Origin: Mangrovimicrobium sp033283385
GTDB lineage: Bacteria > Pseudomonadota > Gammaproteobacteria > Pseudomonadales > Halieaceae
Reading direction: 5' to 3'
Length of the DNA stretch: 64,000 nt
NCBI GenBank assembly: GCA_033283385.1
Contig: JAWMQQ010000002.1
Location: 828,682 to 892,681, forward strand
Shown here: in pieces, positions 11,236 to 19,318 of the stretch
Layout: every line of letters begins with the position of its first letter
Position numbering within the stretch: the stretch's first letter is position 1
Notes under the pieces: model-generated
Database searches by the model: none
What the model was told of the DNA's origin: nothing
Seen by the model: only the letters and a program-made list of their open reading frames with translations
Translations under genes and position numbers: made by a program

Positions 11236-12984
11236 GTGGATCTTTTATCCGGCGGTGAAATGATTGCGCGCGCGCTCGAGGACGAGGGCGTTGAATATAT
11301 TTTCGGCTATCCCGGCGGCGCCGTGCTGCACATCTACGACGCCCTGTTCAAGGAAGAGTGCAAGGTGCCGCACATCCTGGTGCGCCACGAGCAGGCGGCC
11401 ACCCACGCGGCGGACGCCTATTCCCGCGCCACCGGCAAGACCGGCGTGGTGCTGGTGACTTCCGGCCCCGGCGCTACCAACGCCATTACCGGCATCGCCA
11501 CCGCCTACATGGATTCCATTCCCATGGTCGTGCTCTCCGGCCAGGTGATGTCCCACCTGATCGGCCAGGACGCCTTCCAGGAGACCGACATGCTCGGCAT
11601 CTCCCGGCCAGTGGTAAAGCACAGCTTCATGGTGAAGAAGGCCGAGGACATCCCGGTCATGATCAAGAAGGCGTTCCACATCGCCTCCACCGGGCGCCCC
11701 GGTCCCGTGGTCATCGACATTCCCAAGGACTGCACGCGGCCCGACGAGAAGTTCGAGTACCACTACCCGGAGTCGATCAAGCTGCGCTCCTATGCCCCGG
11801 CACAGCGCGGTCACACCGGCCAGATCAAGAAAGCGGCGCGCATGCTGCTGGGTGCCAAGCGCCCGGTGATCTACGCCGGCGGCGGCGTGGTGCAGGGGGA
11901 GGGCAGCGAACTGCTGACACACCTCGCACGCAGCCTGAACTACCCGGTAACCAACACGCTGATGGGCCTGGGCGCCTATCCCGGCACCGATCGCCAGTTC
12001 CTCGGCATGCTGGGCATGCACGGCTTCTACGAAGCCAACATGGCCATGCACCACTCCGATGTGATCCTGGCGGTGGGCGCGCGCTTCGACGACCGCGTCA
12101 CCAACACCGTGGCCAAGTTCTGCCCCGGCGCCAAGATCATCCACATCGACGTGGACCCGGCCTCCATCTCCAAGACGGTGGCGGCGGATATCCCCATCGT
12201 AGGGCCGGTGCAATCGGTACTCGCGGAGCTGCAGGCGCAGGTCGACGAGCTGCGCGAGAAAGACCCGGAGCAGCCGGACAGCGGCGCCCTGGCACGCTGG
12301 TGGAAGCAGATCGACGAGTGGCGCGACGCCCACGGCCTGCTCACCGGCCGGCGCTACGGCCAGAGCGAGCAGATCATGCCGCAGCAGGTGATCGAAAGCC
12401 TGTACCGCGCCACCGGCGGCAACGCCTACGTCACCTCCGACGTGGGCCAGCACCAGATGTTCGCCGCCCAGTACTACCGCTTCGACCAGCCGCGCCGCTG
12501 GATCAACTCCGGCGGCCTCGGCACCATGGGCTTCGGCCTGCCGGCGGCGATGGGCGTGAAGCTGGCGTTTCCCGACATCGATGTGGCCTGTGTCACCGGC
12601 GAGGGCAGCATCCAGATGAACATCCAGGAGCTCTCCACCTGCAAGCAGTACAACACGCCGGTGAAGATCATCAACCTGCGCAACAACTACCTGGGCATGG
12701 TCAAGCAGTGGCAGGACATGCAGTACGAGGGCCGCTACTCGGGCAGCACCTACGAGGATTCCCTGCCGGACTTCGTCAAGCTCGCCGAGGCCTACGGCCA
12801 CGTCGGCATGCAGGTGACGAAACTGGAGGACCTGGACGCGGCGATGGACGAAGCTTTCGCCCTGAAGGACCACACCGTATTCCTCGATGTCTTCGTCGAT
12901 CGCATGGAACACGTCTACCCCATGCACGTGGCGCCCAACGGCTCCATGAAAGACATGTGGCTCAGCAAGAACGAGAGGACCTGA
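11236..12984 (+). CDS. ilvI: Acetolactate synthase, large (catalytic) subunit
   Basis: 582 aa ThDP-dependent enzyme. It condenses two pyruvates to acetolactate, or pyruvate plus 2-oxobutyrate to acetohydroxybutyrate, the first common step of Val/Leu/Ile synthesis. The N-terminal pyrimidine-binding domain has the catalytic Glu in RHEQAATH near residue 52. The central FAD domain has GRPGPVVIDIPKD and VGARFDDRVT. The C-terminal ThDP motif GEGSIQMN is near 455, with NNYLGMVKQWQ after it. GTG start at 11236 with AAGGAG eight bases upstream. The small subunit follows two bases after the stop. Confidence 0.96.
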   Translation: MDLLSGGEMIARALEDEGVEYIFGYPGGAVLHIYDALFKEECKVPHILVRHEQAATHAADAYSRATGKTGVVLVTSGPGATNAITGIATAYMDSIPMVVLSGQVMSHLIGQDAFQETDMLGISRPVVKHSFMVKKAEDIPVMIKKAFHIASTGRPGPVVIDIPKDCTRPDEKFEYHYPESIKLRSYAPAQRGHTGQIKKAARMLLGAKRPVIYAGGGVVQGEGSELLTHLARSLNYPVTNTLMGLGAYPGTDRQFLGMLGMHGFYEANMAMHHSDVILAVGARFDDRVTNTVAKFCPGAKIIHIDVDPASISKTVAADIPIVGPVQSVLAELQAQVDELREKDPEQPDSGALARWWKQIDEWRDAHGLLTGRRYGQSEQIMPQQVIESLYRATGGNAYVTSDVGQHQMFAAQYYRFDQPRRWINSGGLGTMGFGLPAAMGVKLAFPDIDVACVTGEGSIQMNIQELSTCKQYNTPVKIINLRNNYLGMVKQWQDMQYEGRYSGSTYEDSLPDFVKLAEAYGHVGMQVTKLEDLDAAMDEAFALKDHTVFLDVFVDRMEHVYPMHVAPNGSMKDMWLSKNERT

Positions 12985-12986
12985 AC

Positions 12987-13478
12987 ATGCGCCGGATCAT
13001 TTCTATCCTGATGGAAAACGAGCCGGGCGCACTGTCCCGGGTGGTCGGGCTGTTCTCCCAGCGCGGCTACAACATCGAGACACTGAACGTGGCGCCGACC
13101 AACGACCCGACCCTGTCGCGGCTGACTCTGACCACCATCGGCGACGACCTGCACATCGAGCAGATCACCAAGCAGCTGAACAAGCTGGTGGACGTGGTCA
13201 AGCTGGTGGACCTGTCCGACGGCGCCCACGTCGAGCGCGACCTGATGCTGATCAAGGTGCGCGCCCAGGGCATGGCGCGGGACGAGGTCAAGCGCACCAC
13301 GGATATCTTCCGCGGGCAGATCGTCGATGTGGGGCCCAACGTGTTCACCATCCAGCTGGTGGGCACCTCGGACAAGCTCGACGCCTTCGTCGCGGCGATG
13401 GCCGAGGTGGATATCCTTGAAGTGGTGCGCTCGGGCGTGGCGGGAATCTCCCGCGGGGAGAAAGTGCTCAGCCTGTAA
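12987..13478 (+). CDS. ilvH: Acetolactate synthase, regulatory small subunit
   Basis: 163 aa, the usual length for IlvH. The N-terminal ACT domain (MRRIISILMENEPGALSRVV, then GLFSQRGYNIETL) binds valine for feedback inhibition. The C-terminal half (ERDLMLIKVRAQ, GQIVDVGPN, EVVRSGVAGISRG) binds and activates the large subunit. ATG at 12987 follows the ilvI stop by two bases. In Pseudomonas and relatives the next gene is ilvC; here a stretch of repeats and about 45 kb of other genes intervene. Confidence 0.96.
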   Translation: MRRIISILMENEPGALSRVVGLFSQRGYNIETLNVAPTNDPTLSRLTLTTIGDDLHIEQITKQLNKLVDVVKLVDLSDGAHVERDLMLIKVRAQGMARDEVKRTTDIFRGQIVDVGPNVFTIQLVGTSDKLDAFVAAMAEVDILEVVRSGVAGISRGEKVLSL

Positions 13479-13504
13479 AATGCCGGGCATTGCCGCGATG
13501 CGCC

Positions 13505-13619
13505 TGTAGGAGCGCGCCCTGCGCGCGATCGCCTGCATTGTAGGAGCCTGCTATGCAGGCGATCGCCCGCGTAGCGGGCTCCTACAGGGGCGATCGCGCG
13601 CAGAGCGCGCTCCTACAGG
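13505..13619 (+). repeat. REP-like palindromic repeat cluster 1
   Basis: Four copies of a roughly 25-base unit, two in each orientation. Each begins GTAGGAGC and carries a GC-rich inverted repeat plus GATCGC. Together they form one large palindrome between ilvH and the phosphopantetheinyl transferase gene. The TAG of the last unit is the stop codon of that gene (13613-13615, minus strand). Related clusters lie at 19195 and 43275. Confidence 0.85.
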
Positions 13620-14287
13620 GGCGGCCGGGTGCTGTGTGGCCGGTACCACAGGAGCCGGACGCTGGCCGGCCCCGCGGGGTCGATCCAGTTCACCGCCAGG
13701 CTGTAACCGGGCAGGGGCGCGAGCAGGCGATAGTGGGATTGGTCGCCGCTGGCGGCTATCCGCCGGATGAGCGCTGTACCCAGTGCCGTGTTTTCCACTG
13801 TGAACCCCACCTCTTGCAGCAGCGGCGGCAGCGCCAGGCCGCGGCATTTCACATGGGCTTCCTTGAGCGTCCACAGCTGGTAGAAGAGCGCTTCACGCTC
13901 GTCCCTGGCGGCCGCCTCCAGCGCGGCAATCTCCTCCGGGTGGAAGAAGCGCCGCGCCAGCCGCATCACGTCCCGGCGCGCCTTGCGCTGTTCCAGGTCC
14001 ACGCCGATGGGCGCTCCCGCGGAGATACCGAAGGCCAGCCATTCGCCGCTGTCGCTGAGGTTGAAATCCAGCGGGCGCGGCGGGTCGACGAGGGCCGGCC
14101 GGCCCCACTCGCCGCGCTCGAAGCGCCAGTCGCCGGGCGCGGTACCGGTGTAGCGCGACAGCAACTCCCGCCGCAGCGCGTCGGAACTCCCGACCCGGGT
14201 GTGGTGGCACAGCCAGAGGTGGATGTCGCCCGCGGCCAGGGCCGGCGTTTCAGCCCCGGGCGGTGCGCTTGCAGCGGGTTCTGGCAT
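13613..14287 (-). CDS. 4'-phosphopantetheinyl transferase, Sfp type
   Basis: 224 aa, typical Sfp/Gsp length. It transfers phosphopantetheine from CoA to a Ser of a carrier protein. Visible motifs: GRPAL, FNLSDSGEWLAFG, IGVDLEQ near residue 95 (Mg-binding Asp and Glu), and FYQLWTLKEAHVKCRG near 140 (W-x-x-KEA). The ATG at 14287 is chosen because the conserved part begins shortly after it; an upstream ATG at 14371 would add 28 non-conserved residues. No good ribosome binding site is visible. The stop codon is supplied by a REP element. It may activate the ceramide-cluster acyl carrier protein at 33197; that is inference. Confidence 0.85.
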   Translation of the reverse strand: MPEPAASAPPGAETPALAAGDIHLWLCHHTRVGSSDALRRELLSRYTGTAPGDWRFERGEWGRPALVDPPRPLDFNLSDSGEWLAFGISAGAPIGVDLEQRKARRDVMRLARRFFHPEEIAALEAAARDEREALFYQLWTLKEAHVKCRGLALPPLLQEVGFTVENTALGTALIRRIAASGDQSHYRLLAPLPGYSLAVNWIDPAGPASVRLLWYRPHSTRPPL

Positions 14288-14397
14288 GGGATGGGAGCGG
14301 GTAGTGGTAATCGTTCCGGAAACTAGGGCAAGCTCGGACAAAAGGCAATGTTCTGTGCTATTTTGTCGCACTGATTTACCGCAAGTGATTGAAATTT

Positions 14398-15240
14398 ATG
14401 GGATTGGCCCATTTATTCGACGGTCTGGCACAGCGCGCGGCAATGCTGCTCGCCGGCGCCCTGCTGGCGGCGGCCTGCGGGGCCGCAGAGCTGCCCTCCT
14501 GGCAGGCGCTGGAATTCGAGCAGAGCGGTTACGGGCTCACCGCACGCTCGCAACTGCGACTGGACACGGCCCCGCAACCGGCGGGCGCCTGGCTGTTGCA
14601 CGTGGAGAGTTCGGTGGCCAGCAATGCCGAGCGGGTGGACCTCACCCTGCGGGCCGATAGCGGCGCCCTGGTCGAGCGCTGGCGGGTCAGCAGCGGCCGC
14701 GACCAGCGCGCCAAGTCCTACCAGTACCTGCCGGGGCACATCCTGCGCCTGCGCCGTGAGCCGGGTGAGGATGCCGCAGCCGCGCCGGCACAATGGACCG
14801 TGAGCAGCCGCCGCGAGATTCCCTATCCGTCGGCGCTCGGGAAACTGCCGCTGACCGACAGCTATGCCCTGTTATTGCTCGCCGGCCGCCTTGCCTGCGG
14901 CGATTCCGCGGCAGTGGCAGTGCAGACGGATTTCAATTTCTACCGGGTGCATATGAGCGCCGCCCGTGGCCCGGCGATCGCTGTGGACTACACCGAAACC
15001 GGCGGCGCGGGGCATGTCACGGGCGAGCGCGAAACCCGGCAGGTGACACTCGGGGTGAGCCCGCTCGGCACGCCGGAGGACGACCCCGACTTCAGCCTGT
15101 TCGGCCTGCTCGGCGAGATCACCATCCTGTTCGACGCGGACTCCGGCCTGCCGCTGGAGATGCGCGGCGCCGCGCCGCGGATCGGCAAGGCCAGTATCGA
15201 TTTGCGCAGTGTCCAGCTGCGCAGCTCCGTCGATGAGTGA
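14398..15240 (+). CDS. Exported protein of unknown function
   Basis: 280 aa, not recognised. The N-terminus has a hydrophobic segment (AAMLLAGALLAAACGAAEL) that reads as a signal peptide; AAAC could be a weak lipobox. The rest is beta-rich with repeated 'ALEFEQSGYGLTARSQ' and 'VDLTLRAD' type strands, resembling periplasmic lipid- or substrate-binding folds without a clear family match. A TTG three codons upstream is an alternative start. It overlaps the following lipid-kinase gene by eight bases, so a co-transcribed role in lipid handling is plausible but unproven. Confidence 0.6.
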   Translation: MGLAHLFDGLAQRAAMLLAGALLAAACGAAELPSWQALEFEQSGYGLTARSQLRLDTAPQPAGAWLLHVESSVASNAERVDLTLRADSGALVERWRVSSGRDQRAKSYQYLPGHILRLRREPGEDAAAAPAQWTVSSRREIPYPSALGKLPLTDSYALLLLAGRLACGDSAAVAVQTDFNFYRVHMSAARGPAIAVDYTETGGAGHVTGERETRQVTLGVSPLGTPEDDPDFSLFGLLGEITILFDADSGLPLEMRGAAPRIGKASIDLRSVQLRSSVDE

Positions 15241-16192
15241 TGCGCGCCCGGCGGTGGGTGTGATCAGCAACCCCCGCAGCGGCCACAATCGCGACCACTT
15301 CGAGGGCATCCGGCAGCGCATCGAACGCACCCCTGGCGTCCATCACATCGTCACCGAGTCCGCCGCCCAGATTCCCGCCGCCCTGGCGGAAATGGCCGCC
15401 CGCGACGTCGGCGTGCTGGCCATCAATGGCGGCGACGGCACCTGCTCCGCGGTGCTCGGGGAGATGCTCGAGAACCCGCCCTTCGAACGGGCGCCGGTCA
15501 TCGTCCTGCTGCCGGCGGGCACCGCCAACATGAACGCGGGCGATGTCGGTGTGCGCGGTTCCCTGAAAAAGGCAGTGGACCGGTTCTGCAACTGGTGCGA
15601 AGGATCGCGCGAGGCGGGCAGCTACCAGCGCCGCAGCCTGATCCGCGTGGACGCCGGTCCCGGCGAGCCGCCGCGCTACGGCATGTTCCTCGGCGCCGGG
15701 GCGATTATCCAGGGTACGGACTACGCCCACCAGCAACTGCATTCGCGCGGCCTGCGCGACGATTTCAGCCTTGCGCTGGGCACCGCGCGCACCGCCTGGG
15801 GCGTGCTGCGCAACGACCCCCGGTTCCGCCAGCCGGTGGCGGTGGAGATCAGCCTGGGCGGTGAGCCGCGCCGCTTCGACATGCTGATTCTCGCCATCAG
15901 CAGCCTGCAGCGCCTGGCCTTCGGCATGCGCCCGTTCTGGGGCGAGGGCGCCGCGGCGCTGGGCGTGACCCTGATCGAAAGCCGCTGCAGCCGGTTCGCC
16001 ACGACCTTCGTCTCCATCCTGCGCGGCCGCGCCAACCGCAACGCCACACCGGCGGCCGGCTACCACAGCTGGCGCGTGGAGCGCCTGCGCATGGACGTCG
16101 CCGGCAAGCTCAACCTGGACGGCGAGATTCTCGCGCCGACCGGGCCCGTCGAGGTCAGCGCCAGCCCTGCGCTGGAGTTCCTGCGGCTGTGA
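15233..16192 (+). CDS. Diacylglycerol/sphingoid-base kinase family protein
   Basis: 319 aa. The DAGK catalytic domain shows ISNPRSGHN at the N-terminus, the nucleotide-binding INGGDGTCSAVL near residue 67, and LPAGTANMNAGDVG. The C-terminal beta domain ends with LNLDGEIL, matching the G-E motif of the YegS/DgkB/sphingosine-kinase superfamily. Members phosphorylate lipid hydroxyls. In Caulobacter a member of this family acts as a ceramide kinase, so ceramide is a reasonable substrate here given the nearby ceramide genes; diacylglycerol is the alternative. ATG at 15233 lies inside the end of the previous gene, and the stop overlaps the next gene (GTGA). Confidence 0.82.
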   Translation: MSDARPAVGVISNPRSGHNRDHFEGIRQRIERTPGVHHIVTESAAQIPAALAEMAARDVGVLAINGGDGTCSAVLGEMLENPPFERAPVIVLLPAGTANMNAGDVGVRGSLKKAVDRFCNWCEGSREAGSYQRRSLIRVDAGPGEPPRYGMFLGAGAIIQGTDYAHQQLHSRGLRDDFSLALGTARTAWGVLRNDPRFRQPVAVEISLGGEPRRFDMLILAISSLQRLAFGMRPFWGEGAAALGVTLIESRCSRFATTFVSILRGRANRNATPAAGYHSWRVERLRMDVAGKLNLDGEILAPTGPVEVSASPALEFLRL

Positions 16193-17127
16193 GCGTCTAT
16201 CCCGAAGTACACGGTCCCGATCCCGCGGCGGACCCGCTGTTCGCGGCGCTGCTGGACTCGCTGCGCCAGCGCCACCGGGACGCCATAGGCAGCATCCTGC
16301 TTTACGGTTCCTGCCTGCGCTCCGGCGATCTTTACGATGGCCTGCTGGATCTTTACCTGGTCTGTGACAGTTACCGCGCCGCCTACGGCACGGGGCTGCT
16401 GGCGGCGGCCAACTGGGTGCTTCCGCCAAACGTGTTCTACGCGGAACAGCGCGGCGAGGGCAAGGTGCTGCGCAGCAAGGTCACGGTGATCTCGCTGCGC
16501 GACTTCCGTCGCGGCTGCTCGCCGGCCTGGTTCGAGTCCTATATCTGGGGCCGCTTCGCCCAGCCCACCCGGGTGGTCTACAGTCGCGACACGGGCACGC
16601 GGGTCGCGGTGGAAGCCTGCCTGTTGCACGCTTCGCGCACCCTGCTGCGCAATGCCTTGCCCGCCCTGCCGCCGGAGGGGGCAGTGGATTCGATGTGGGA
16701 AAATGCGCTGGCGCTGAGCTATTCCACAGAGCTGCGCACCGAGCGCAAGGGCCGGGCCAACGAGCTGGCGCAGACCTCCCGTGAATTTTTTGCCGGGCTC
16801 AGCCGTCAACATGCCGATTCGCTTGGTTTTCCGTTTGTGGTGTATGATTTGCACGGGCAGTTGCACTACCGGTGTGAAGCCACCGGCAGCCGGCGCCGGC
16901 TTTGCCGCGGCGCATGGATGGTGCGCAGGGTGCAGGGAAAATTGTTCTCTGTCCTGCGCCTGCTGAAGGCACTGTTCACGTTTGAAGGAGGGTTGGACTA
17001 TATCGCGTGGAAACTGGAGCGGCACTCCGGTGAGGAGATTGTCATCCCGGACCGGGTGAGGCGGGCGCCGTTGATTTTCCTGTGGGGGTTCTTCTGGGAT
17101 CTCTACCGCCGCGGTATTTTTCGATAA
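16189..17127 (+). CDS. Tam41-like nucleotidyltransferase (putative lipid cytidylyltransferase)
   Basis: 312 aa. An N-terminal nucleotidyltransferase-like motif, SILLYGSCLRSGDLYDG followed by LLDLYLV, resembles the YGSG...DL pattern of Tam41, the mitochondrial CDP-diacylglycerol synthase. WVLPPNVFYAE and LRSKVTVISLRDFRRG also resemble that family's downstream segments. The C-terminus is basic and hydrophobic (LIFLWGFFWDLYRRG), suggesting membrane contact. GTG start overlaps the kinase stop, so the two are translationally coupled: kinase then nucleotidyl activation of the phospholipid would be a logical pair. The Tam41 link is from pattern recognition and moderately sure; the substrate is unknown. 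Confidence 0.6.
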   Translation: MSVYPEVHGPDPAADPLFAALLDSLRQRHRDAIGSILLYGSCLRSGDLYDGLLDLYLVCDSYRAAYGTGLLAAANWVLPPNVFYAEQRGEGKVLRSKVTVISLRDFRRGCSPAWFESYIWGRFAQPTRVVYSRDTGTRVAVEACLLHASRTLLRNALPALPPEGAVDSMWENALALSYSTELRTERKGRANELAQTSREFFAGLSRQHADSLGFPFVVYDLHGQLHYRCEATGSRRRLCRGAWMVRRVQGKLFSVLRLLKALFTFEGGLDYIAWKLERHSGEEIVIPDRVRRAPLIFLWGFFWDLYRRGIFR

Positions 17128-17154
17128 GGTCAAAAAGTAGATTAAGAGAGCCCG

Positions 17155-18123
17155 ATGACCGCAGCCTCCGCCATCAAGCCGTCCCGAATCGCGATCTGCG
17201 TCTGCACCCACGATCGCGCCGACGCGCTGTCCACCCTGCTCGACTCGCTGCGCGACATCGAACTCGCCGGCATCGACCCGCGGCAGGTGGAACTGGTCAT
17301 CATCGACAACCGCCCCAATCCCCGGACCCGCGAAGTCTGCGAACGCGCCGCCGCCGAGCTTCCCGTCGGCCTGTTTTACGCCGAGGAGCCGCAACCCGGT
17401 CTCACCTATGCGCGCAACCGCGCGGTTACCGTGGCGCTGGAACGCGGTGCGGATTTCCTCGCGTTTATCGACGACGACGACCTGCCGCGTCCCGACTGGC
17501 TGCTGCGCCTGCTGGAGCAGCAATCCGCCACCGGCGCCGATCTCGTCTTCGGCAGTTGGGTACTGGACGAACAGATGCCCGAGTGGGCGCGGGAGTCGGG
17601 TATTTTTCGCTCCCCCGGCAAGCACAAGAGCGAGACCAAGAAGCACCGCCGCTACGGCCTGCCCGACTTCGCCTCCGGTTGCAACATGCTGGCGACGCGC
17701 TCCATCCTGGAGCGGGTGGGCGCCTCCGGTCCGATCTTCGACCATGCCTTCTGCTTTATCGGCGGCGAGGACAAGGACTTCTTCATCCGCGCCCAGGAGC
17801 AGGGCGCGACCCTGGCCTGCGCCGATCACTCGGTGATCCGCAGAAATCACGAAGCGGAGCGCTACACCATGCGTGGCCTGTTCCGCCGGGGTTTCAAGAA
17901 CGGCTGCTCCCGGGTCAACATGGCGGGCTCCCACGGCGACCGCCGCCGGCGCCTGAAGCTGGTGGCCACCGCCCTGGGTAAGCTATCCATCTCATTGATT
18001 ATGCTGCCTTTTTCCATCTTCTCCCGGGGTGCGTTCATGCACCACCTGTACCGCCTGGCCAAATCCAGCGGGGTGGTTTACAGCAGTATCACCGGCCGCG
18101 GCATCAACTATTACAGCGGCTGA
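17155..18123 (+). CDS. Glycosyltransferase family 2
   Basis: 322 aa GT-A fold enzyme. RIAICVCTHDRADALSTLL forms the first beta strand, and FLAFIDDDDLPRPDWL near residue 104 carries the metal-binding DxD. ASGCNMLATRS and GGEDKDFFIR provide the acceptor loop and the ED catalytic pair. A hydrophobic or amphipathic stretch near the C-terminus (KLSISLIMLPFSIF) could anchor it to the inner membrane. It follows the nucleotidyltransferase by 27 bases, so it is probably in the same transcript. Donor and acceptor are unknown; surface polysaccharide or glycolipid synthesis is likely. Confidence 0.85.
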   Translation: MTAASAIKPSRIAICVCTHDRADALSTLLDSLRDIELAGIDPRQVELVIIDNRPNPRTREVCERAAAELPVGLFYAEEPQPGLTYARNRAVTVALERGADFLAFIDDDDLPRPDWLLRLLEQQSATGADLVFGSWVLDEQMPEWARESGIFRSPGKHKSETKKHRRYGLPDFASGCNMLATRSILERVGASGPIFDHAFCFIGGEDKDFFIRAQEQGATLACADHSVIRRNHEAERYTMRGLFRRGFKNGCSRVNMAGSHGDRRRRLKLVATALGKLSISLIMLPFSIFSRGAFMHHLYRLAKSSGVVYSSITGRGINYYSG

Positions 18124-18222
18124 AAGCTTGTCCTGCATCAAGCGCCGGACTCCTCGGCAAATGGCAAAGGCAGGGCGATTCCTTTATAGTTGCAGCCTCG
18201 TTTCCAGCACTGCAGCGAAGCC

Positions 18223-19167
18223 ATGAAAGCCTGCGTCTACATCCAGACAAACCACAAGCAAATCACCGGCGCGGTCGTCGCGCGCTACGCCCTGCGCCGC
18301 TATTCCAGCAACAACGACAAGTTCGACGTCCAGCTTCTGGACACCCGCGATTTCCCGTTTTTCGCCGCCCACGAGGGCCAGGAATACCTGCGCGACGGGG
18401 TCAAGCGCGTATGGCTCAACGACGACCTGCAATCCTTCACCCCGACCCGTTTCATGCCGCCGAAGCTGATGGGTTTCGAAGGCCGCGCCGTGGTCATAGA
18501 CCCGGACATCTTCGCCACCACCGACATCTGGGAACTGCTCAGCCGCGACATGGGCGGCAAGGCCATCATGTGCCGCATGCGCTCCGGCCCCAAGGGCCTG
18601 GTCGACAAGTGCATGGCCAGCTCGGTGATGCTGCTGGACTGCGCGCAACTCACCCACTGGGACGCGGAAAAGAAATTCGAGGCGATGTTCGACTTCACCC
18701 AGGACTACCAGCCGTGGGTCTGCCTGAAGGAAGAGGATCGCGACAGCATCGGGTTCTTCGAGCCGGAGTGGAACGACTTCGACAAGTTCACCCGCGAGAC
18801 CAAGATGCTGCACACCACGCGCCGCCGCACTCAGCCGTGGAAGACCGGCCTGCCGACGGACTGGCGTCCCTCCGAGCGCTTCCGCCTGTTTCCGCCGGCG
18901 GCATGGGTGTTGCGCGCCCGCCGCAAGCTGTTCGGCGAGTACGCCTTCCTCGGCAATTACAAGCCGCATCCGGACAAGAACCAGGAGCGTTTCTTCTTCG
19001 GCCTGCTGAAGGAGTGCCTGGAAAAGGGCGAGCTGACCGAGGATTTCCTGCGCGCGGAAATGGCGCAGAACCATGTGCGTCACGACGCCTTCGAAGTGCT
19101 GGCGAAAACCCCGGACCTGCCTCCGGCGCCGCTGCATCCGCTCAGCGACCTGGAAAAAGCCGCCTGA
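18223..19167 (+). CDS. GT-A-like putative glycosyltransferase (paralogue of the protein at 21740)
   Basis: 314 aa. The N-terminus VYIQTNHKQITGAVVARYALRR and the central VVIDPDIFATTDIWELL, with a DxD near residue 92, look like GT8/GT32-type enzymes: a DxD on the fourth strand followed by a 'D.W.L' helix. ASSVMLLDCAQLTHW fits their acceptor region. The family is not named with certainty. A paralogue at 21740-22639 shares long conserved blocks (DLQSFTPxRFxPPxLMG, WNDFDxxTxETKxLH, PWKTGL). ATG at 18223 gives the conserved start; support from a ribosome binding site is weak. Confidence 0.65.
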   Translation: MKACVYIQTNHKQITGAVVARYALRRYSSNNDKFDVQLLDTRDFPFFAAHEGQEYLRDGVKRVWLNDDLQSFTPTRFMPPKLMGFEGRAVVIDPDIFATTDIWELLSRDMGGKAIMCRMRSGPKGLVDKCMASSVMLLDCAQLTHWDAEKKFEAMFDFTQDYQPWVCLKEEDRDSIGFFEPEWNDFDKFTRETKMLHTTRRRTQPWKTGLPTDWRPSERFRLFPPAAWVLRARRKLFGEYAFLGNYKPHPDKNQERFFFGLLKECLEKGELTEDFLRAEMAQNHVRHDAFEVLAKTPDLPPAPLHPLSDLEKAA

Positions 19168-19194
19168 CAACCTCCCCGCGCGCGATCATGCCCC

Positions 19195-19318
19195 GTAGGA
19201 GCCTGCTACGCAGGCGATCGCGCGCGGAGCGCGCTCCTGCAGCCTCGATCGCCCCTGTAGGAGCCCGTTCCACGGGCCATAGCGAATCTCTGTGATCGCC
19301 TGCGTAGCAGGCTCCTAC
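19195..19318 (+). repeat. REP-like palindromic repeat cluster 2
   Basis: Inverted GTAGGAGC-type units: GTAGGAGCCTGCTACGCAGG at the left end, its inverted partner at the right end, and GTAGGAGCCCGTTCCACGGG in the middle, linked by GATCGC-type spacers. The right-hand unit supplies the TAG stop codon of the O-antigen-ligase-like gene (19315-19317, minus strand). Confidence 0.85.

Noticed and set aside
11358..12986. A 706-residue frame that runs through ilvI and into ilvH
   Set aside because: Only the last 163 residues, from ATG 12987, are IlvH; the upstream part is out of frame with ilvI and meaningless.
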